IMG/VR virus record: IMGVR_UViG_3300033143_002852
Coordinates: 1 to 24,334 of that record
Direction: 5' to 3' (one strand)
Source: a virus
Length of the DNA: 24,334 nucleotides
Shown: positions 21,811 to 24,334 of the stretch, in pieces
Numbering within the stretch: the stretch's first letter is position 1
Layout of the letters: every line of letters begins with the position of its first letter
Notes under the pieces: generated by a model
The model's database searches: none
Told to the model about the DNA's origin: nothing
Seen by the model: only the letters and a program-made list of their open reading frames with translations
Program-made: the position numbers and the translations under genes

Positions 21811-21835
21811 GGGAACTCAGCGGTCGCGACTTCCC
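21811..21835 (+). terminator. Hairpin with pyrimidine tail, possible end of a short plus-strand RNA
   Basis: GGGAA (21811-21815) pairs with TTCCC (21831-21835), with TC/GA continuing after one mismatch and a GC-rich loop. On the plus strand TTTCTATTCTTATTCTCT follows. Read on the other strand, the same hairpin would be the 5' end of the minus-strand RNA. Both readings are possible. Confidence 0.45.
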
Positions 21836-21854
21836 TTTCTATTCTTATTCTCTA

Positions 21855-21868
21855 CTTTATTTAAATAA
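21855..21868 (-). promoter_or_regulatory. Candidate TATA box for the intergenic minus-strand RNA
   Basis: The minus strand reads TTATTTAAATAAAG. Its centre lies about 27 nt from the GGGAA at 21835, an archaeal-like spacing. It overlaps the last codons of the zinc-ribbon gene at 21857-21985. The element is nearly palindromic, so direction is not fixed by sequence. Confidence 0.4.
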
Positions 21869-21985
21869 GTTGCGTTTTAGACTCAACACGAATTTATTGC
21901 ATTTCAAACACTTGAATTTCTTCTGTGATTTAAGCGAAGTCTTAACTGGCATTAGCATATTTGAGCCGCAGTAAATACAGTTCAC
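21857..21985 (-). CDS. Zinc-ribbon mini-protein, 42 residues (GTG start)
   Basis: GTG at 21985 is preceded by AGGTAA at a suitable distance. The product reads MNCIYCGSNMLMPVKTSLKS and ends KKFKCLKCNKFVLSLKRNLF, with CIYC and CLKC pairs that make a compact zinc ribbon. It begins 5 nt after the preceding stop. Nucleic-acid binding is likely; the role is unknown. Confidence 0.65.
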   Translation of the reverse strand: MNCIYCGSNMLMPVKTSLKSQKKFKCLKCNKFVLSLKRNLFK

Positions 21986-21990
21986 TTTAA

Positions 21991-22191
21991 TTACCTGTAA
22001 TATATAATTGCATAAGCTACTGCCCCCATGAAAATACCCGCAATTAAGCCAAACGCTAGAAACTGCAAGGACCTATAAATCATCCAATCAGATTTTAAAG
22101 ACGCAGTTTTCTTTTCCACTTCCTCTCTGAAGTCTGTAGCTAGGTCAGTGTAATGCTTGAATTCTTCCTCAGTTAAAATTACTCCTTTCAT
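21991..22191 (-). CDS. Small membrane-anchored protein, 66 residues
   Basis: ATG at 22191 overlaps the preceding stop by 4 nt (ATGA), which favours it over the longer frame. A charged N-terminal helix (MKGVILTEEEFKHYTDLATD) is followed by one hydrophobic segment (LQFLAFGLIAGIFMGAVAYA) and a short basic tail. The N-terminal domain would be cytoplasmic. The function is unknown. Confidence 0.65.
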   Translation of the reverse strand: MKGVILTEEEFKHYTDLATDFREEVEKKTASLKSDWMIYRSLQFLAFGLIAGIFMGAVAYAIIYYR

Positions 22192-22457
22192 TCTAACCCC
22201 ATCTGTTTTTTTATAACACAAACAAAATTATGTAAATGTATGCTTACCTCACTTGAGAAACCCAAATGTATTTTTAAATTATTATCTATAACTTCCTTCA
22301 CTTTCTTCTTGTCTAAACAGTGTTCTTCGATATCTCTCTTCATACTTGTCAAATCAGATAAAGCGCCTTGTTTATCCCCTGTTATTATATGACTAGCACA
22401 TACCATTTTGTGATGGTTGAACCATTCTAAACTCGGAAACTGTTCTTTGAATTTCAT
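22188..22457 (-). CDS. Small paralogous family member C, 89 residues
   Basis: It starts MKFKEQFPSLEWFNHHKMVC and contains IEEHCLDKKKVKEVIDNNLK, matching member A (19495-19710) in the N-terminal F-x-E-x-F-P-x-L and the H-C-L-D-K-x-K-V-K motif. The region between is longer than in A. It overlaps its neighbours by 4 nt on both sides. The function is unknown; the repeated occurrence suggests a role in host interaction or regulation. Confidence 0.65.
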   Translation of the reverse strand: MKFKEQFPSLEWFNHHKMVCASHIITGDKQGALSDLTSMKRDIEEHCLDKKKVKEVIDNNLKIHLGFSSEVSIHLHNFVCVIKKQMGLE

Positions 22458-22651
22458 TTTCTCACCGTTACTTTCTTGTTCTGCTTTCCGACGTAATAAA
22501 TCGCGTAGATAATTCCGCCGAGGAGCATAGAAATAGCCGACCAGAAGATAAACCAGCCGAAATTAAACCGCTTTTGCTTCTCCAAGAAAATATAATTGTC
22601 GCTTTCTCCTGTAACTTCATACCCTTGCTTTAAGTATTCTTCTAGTTTCAT
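22454..22651 (-). CDS. Membrane protein, 65 residues
   Basis: A strong GGGAGG ribosome binding site precedes ATG at 22651. The N-terminal 25 residues are charged (MKLEEYLKQGYEVTGESDNY). They are followed by a hydrophobic stretch (FGWFIFWSAISMLLGGIIYA) with a Gly-Gly hinge and a basic tail (GKQNKKVTVRK). The function is unknown. It begins a short operon of four genes (22651 to 21857). Confidence 0.65.
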   Translation of the reverse strand: MKLEEYLKQGYEVTGESDNYIFLEKQKRFNFGWFIFWSAISMLLGGIIYAIYYVGKQNKKVTVRK

Positions 22652-22904
22652 TTTTTACCTCCCTTATAGACAAATCGAAAAAATCTTAAAAAATCTAAGT
22701 ATAGGTGTATTAGTTTTTCCATTTTGAATCTCGCCCAGCCAACCAAACAAAAGCTATGTTTTACACCATTAGGATATCTCCTTTACCTCATTCAAATCGG
22801 TAGCTTCTTTTACGAGAGTCTGGTTGTTTTACTTGAACAGGCGACCAATGTTAGCCATTGGTTATGGAGCCTCTTCAAATTCTGTCTAGCGGTTCATTTC
22901 TTTG
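22652..22904. other. Intergenic stretch with hairpins, no supported gene
   Basis: No minus-strand frame looks coding. ACCAATG (22844-22850) and CATTGGT (22856-22862) form a perfect 7-bp hairpin. It is less AT-rich than its flanks. Another stem, at 22955-22973 just upstream, pairs better on the minus strand. It may be a leader, a small RNA or the remains of a gene. Confidence 0.5.
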
Positions 22905-22982
22905 TCAATAAAGCGAAAGGATTTTGCACAATTGAGTGTTGTTTGATAAAGTGTGAACCCAGAGATGGAGTTCCTCAATCAT
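22905..22982 (-). CDS. Possible 25-residue peptide
   Basis: ATG at 22982 overlaps the preceding stop by 4 nt (ATGA) and has AAGGA before it. The product would be MIEELHLWVHTLSNNTQLCK plus five residues. The start signals look real, but the shortness and the hairpin-forming sequence leave it uncertain. Confidence 0.25.
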   Translation of the reverse strand: MIEELHLWVHTLSNNTQLCKILSLY

Positions 22983-23080
22983 TTGCATCCTTGCGCCTCA
23001 TCTTCCTCAAACAGTCTTTTATAAAAGCCTTCTTCTGTTAATTGCTTTCTTCTTTCTTTGAGCCAATCTTGATAATTCAT
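22979..23080 (-). CDS. Small charged protein, 33 residues
   Basis: ATG at 23080 overlaps the methyltransferase stop by 4 nt. The product MNYQDWLKERRKQLTEEGFY continues KRLFEEDEAQGCK, a single charged helix. The function is unknown. Confidence 0.5.
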   Translation of the reverse strand: MNYQDWLKERRKQLTEEGFYKRLFEEDEAQGCK

Positions 23081-23532
23081 TTCGTCAATGCCTCGTTCAC
23101 AGTAGGTTTTCTTCTCCAATATAGGATAGGGATATTTGCTCTCTTTTTTGATCTGTTAAGTATAATGAGGATACTTGCAAAATTGGATCTTGAGGCTTTG
23201 CCATTTTGATTTATGAAATGTAAACGATCTTCAAATATTTTTATTTGTGCATTTGGGAGTATGAGATCCCTAAACCATATAGTTGAAGCATCCAATCTAA
23301 GAAGCATTACTATAAGTTTTCTCTTTGAATGTTCTATCAATGCTTTTCTGACCCATAGTTCTGTTTGTGAATAGGGTGGATTAACAAAATTCCTTTTTCC
23401 CCATTCTATCTCAAGACCATTGAAATTAGGTTTGGGATATGGGCACGGATCAAAGTCAAATCTATAGCGTTTGTCTAACATTTGATATATCACTTTGGGG
23501 GTTCTCCAAAGGTCACTTTTCTTTTCCTTCAT
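23077..23532 (-). CDS. Phage-type adenine DNA methyltransferase (Dam/DUF-like family)
   Basis: The 151-residue length and the motifs fit the compact phage N6-adenine methyltransferase family. DLWRTPKVIYQMLDKRYRFD is followed by FDPCPYPK and the catalytic FVNPPYSQTELWVRKA (Asn-Pro-Pro-Tyr). It probably modifies viral DNA against host restriction. It overlaps its neighbours by 4 nt on both sides. It is the second methyltransferase in the window, and no partner restriction enzyme was recognised. Confidence 0.85.
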   Translation of the reverse strand: MKEKKSDLWRTPKVIYQMLDKRYRFDFDPCPYPKPNFNGLEIEWGKRNFVNPPYSQTELWVRKALIEHSKRKLIVMLLRLDASTIWFRDLILPNAQIKIFEDRLHFINQNGKASRSNFASILIILNRSKKRANIPILYWRRKPTVNEALTK

Positions 23533-23714
23533 GGCTTACTTGCCTCCAATTGCGAACCTAAGTGCTTTTTCTTAAACTCTTTTTCTGATATGACATTACC
23601 AGATGCAATATCTTCAAATCCTTGTTCTAAGGGAGTTTTCTTATCCTTTTTACAGATATGACAAAAGGATTTGCCTCTCGTATCTTTATAGCAATAATTA
23701 CAATAGCTTGGCAT
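23529..23714 (-). CDS. Zinc-ribbon protein, 61 residues
   Basis: MPSYCNYCYKDTRGKSFCHI begins with CNYC and CHIC pairs spaced as in a zinc ribbon. It is followed by a helical tail (LEQGFEDIASGNVISEKEFK). It overlaps the methyltransferase gene by 4 nt. The role is unknown; it may bind DNA or the adjacent enzyme. Confidence 0.65.
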   Translation of the reverse strand: MPSYCNYCYKDTRGKSFCHICKKDKKTPLEQGFEDIASGNVISEKEFKKKHLGSQLEASKP

Positions 23715-23846
23715 CTATTTCGCCTCCGTTGCCTCAATAGGATTTAATCCAAAAACTCTAATCAATTCCTTCTGCAATCTTCTTTCTGATAGAGATAAAT
23801 CAGTCTCATCAATATATCCAATACCGTTGCAGTTGTTACATATCAT
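23715..23846 (-). CDS. Small Cys-containing protein, 43 residues
   Basis: ATG at 23846 shares one base with the preceding stop (TAATG). MICNNCNGIGYIDETDLSLS has a CxxC with CNGIG resembling half of a DnaJ-type zinc module. The rest is helical (RRLQKELIRVFGLNPIEATE). The stop is directly followed by the next ATG. The function is unknown. Confidence 0.6.
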   Translation of the reverse strand: MICNNCNGIGYIDETDLSLSERRLQKELIRVFGLNPIEATEAK

Positions 23847-24052
23847 TATTTCCCTCCCGTTGCCTTCTGGGTAGGTTTTTTGAAGGGTCTATGCTTTGTA
23901 TCTTCTTCCAACGCTTTGTCTCTGCGTGGCTTTAAATCCTGAATCTCGTTTCTCAAGTAGCCTATGTAATTTCTCAGTCCGTTTTCATTGAGCTGATTCA
24001 TCTTATAGGCTCTTTCCAGTTGGTCTTTTTCTTTCATTTTTTCATGTATCAT
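23846..24052 (-). CDS. Small helical protein, 68 residues
   Basis: The protein MIHEKMKEKDQLERAYKMNQ, followed by LRNYIGYLRNEIQDLKPRRD, is charged and predicted helical, with a Lys/Thr-rich C-terminus. It overlaps the preceding gene by 11 nt and shares a base with the next. No family was recognised. Confidence 0.6.
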   Translation of the reverse strand: MIHEKMKEKDQLERAYKMNQLNENGLRNYIGYLRNEIQDLKPRRDKALEEDTKHRPFKKPTQKATGGK

Positions 24053-24221
24053 CGTATCCCAACTTCTCTAATATCTCCTGACCTAGTTTTGTGTCTTGCG
24101 ATATTTCTAACCAACAAACATTTAGAGACATTGGTTTAATAGCGAAGTTGTAAACTAGCTCAGATCTTGCTTTTTCAGGGAGCTTGTAATACATCTTGAT
24201 AAATTTGGTTTTAGCTTTCAT
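24042..24221 (-). CDS. Small protein, 59 residues
   Basis: ATG at 24221 is preceded by AAGGTG at a suitable distance. The product MKAKTKFIKMYYKLPEKARS continues with NFAIKPMSLNVCWLEISQDT and a helical tail. Composition is natural for a compact alpha/beta protein. No family was recognised. Confidence 0.6.
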   Translation of the reverse strand: MKAKTKFIKMYYKLPEKARSELVYNFAIKPMSLNVCWLEISQDTKLGQEILEKLGYDDT

Positions 24222-24245
24222 TTCACACCTTCTTGATTCTTTGAC

Positions 24246-24334
24246 TTACAATCTTTTCAATTCTATAGCTGAGTTCTTGTATTTATTACAGAGATATTTA
24301 ACTATTTCAACTTCATCTTTATGAGTAATTGATT
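24246..24334 (-). CDS. C-terminal end of a gene entering from the right edge
   Basis: The frame from the window edge to a stop at 24246-24248 encodes SITHKDEVEIVKYLCNKYKN followed by SAIELKRL, a natural-looking helical segment. The start lies outside the window. The next gene begins after 24 nt. Confidence 0.5.
   Translation of the reverse strand, partial: SITHKDEVEIVKYLCNKYKNSAIELKRL

Larger units (their letters stand above)
21415..21835 (-). ncRNA. Candidate structured RNA of about 420 nt
   Basis: This stretch has no convincing coding frame and is less AT-rich than its surroundings. A TATA-like box at 21855-21868 would start a minus-strand RNA near 21835 with GGGAA. The strand is supported by hairpins that need G-U pairs on the minus strand: 21637-21652 is a UUCG-loop stem with two or more G-U pairs, whereas the plus strand has mismatches. 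GGATC (21619-21623) and GATCC (21680-21684) can close a domain that contains two hairpins. A 5-bp stem lies at 21467-21482. A U-rich end falls at about 21410-21430. No known RNA class was recognised. Confidence 0.4.

Noticed and set aside
22724-23041. Plus-strand 105-codon frame
   Set aside because: It starts with TTG, has no ribosome binding site, has an odd Cys/Phe-rich composition and its last part runs antisense to the well-supported 33-residue gene.
1-24334. Bacterial phage rather than archaeal virus
   Set aside because: No -35/-10 pairs with proper spacing were seen at the repeated element, while TATA-to-start spacing and the leaderless gene fit archaea. This remains an inference without host data.
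1-24334. CRISPR arrays, insertion sequences, integrase and attachment sites
   Set aside because: No regularly spaced direct repeats, transposase or recombinase motifs were found. The only tandem repeat is the 22-bp unit in portal.

Overview
The window looks like part of the genome of a tailed virus (or provirus) of an archaeon. The tailed-virus assignment rests on a terminase large subunit with intact ATPase and nuclease motifs, a portal with a MuF-type C-terminus, a maturation protease with a nested scaffold, an HK97-type major capsid protein, a gp10-like neck protein and a gp6-like connector. The archaeal assignment is an inference. A TATA/BRE-like element (core ACTGATATAAATAA) recurs four times, once about 25 nt before an ATG that lacks a ribosome binding site, as in leaderless archaeal transcripts. 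Other genes carry GGTGA-type ribosome binding sites. Two surface-type proteins have Sec signal peptides and many N-glycosylation sequons. No host gene, integrase, tRNA or CRISPR array was recognised. All supported protein genes lie on the minus strand, so the map reads from the right end to the left.

Right part (24334 to about 21857): short, overlapping accessory genes, including zinc-ribbon mini-proteins, a phage-type adenine methyltransferase, small membrane proteins and one member of a three-member small-protein family. Two stretches have little or no coding. One is at 22652-22904. The other, at 21254-21856, holds divergent TATA-like elements, hairpins that pair better on the minus strand through G-U pairs, a polypurine tract and a 9-bp inverted repeat. 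It is a candidate structured RNA and/or replication region.

Middle (21253 to 14265): a dense operon in which most genes overlap by 4-11 nt. It holds a possible PD-(D/E)XK nuclease, a winged-helix protein, two more members of the small family, zinc-finger/coiled-coil proteins, a ParB-methyltransferase fusion, an HTH protein that could be the small terminase, small membrane proteins, an unknown 276-residue protein whose reading frame extends upstream without a standard start, and TerL.

Left part (14268 to 1): the morphogenesis module, carrying all four copies of the repeated promoter. The portal-MuF gene is broken by a 22-bp tandem duplication. Next come an Ig-like protein, a 1166-residue secreted adhesin-like protein, a 589-residue Asp-box protein, small virion-type proteins, the gp10-like protein, protease/scaffold, capsid protein, four small capsid-associated proteins, the connector and the start of a further gene. 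Tail genes would lie beyond the left edge.

The observations most worth checking are the repeated promoter family with one copy inside the protease gene driving the nested scaffold, the portal frameshift, the structured intergenic region at 21254-21856, the secreted sequon-rich adhesins placed between portal and capsid genes, and the three-member small-protein family.
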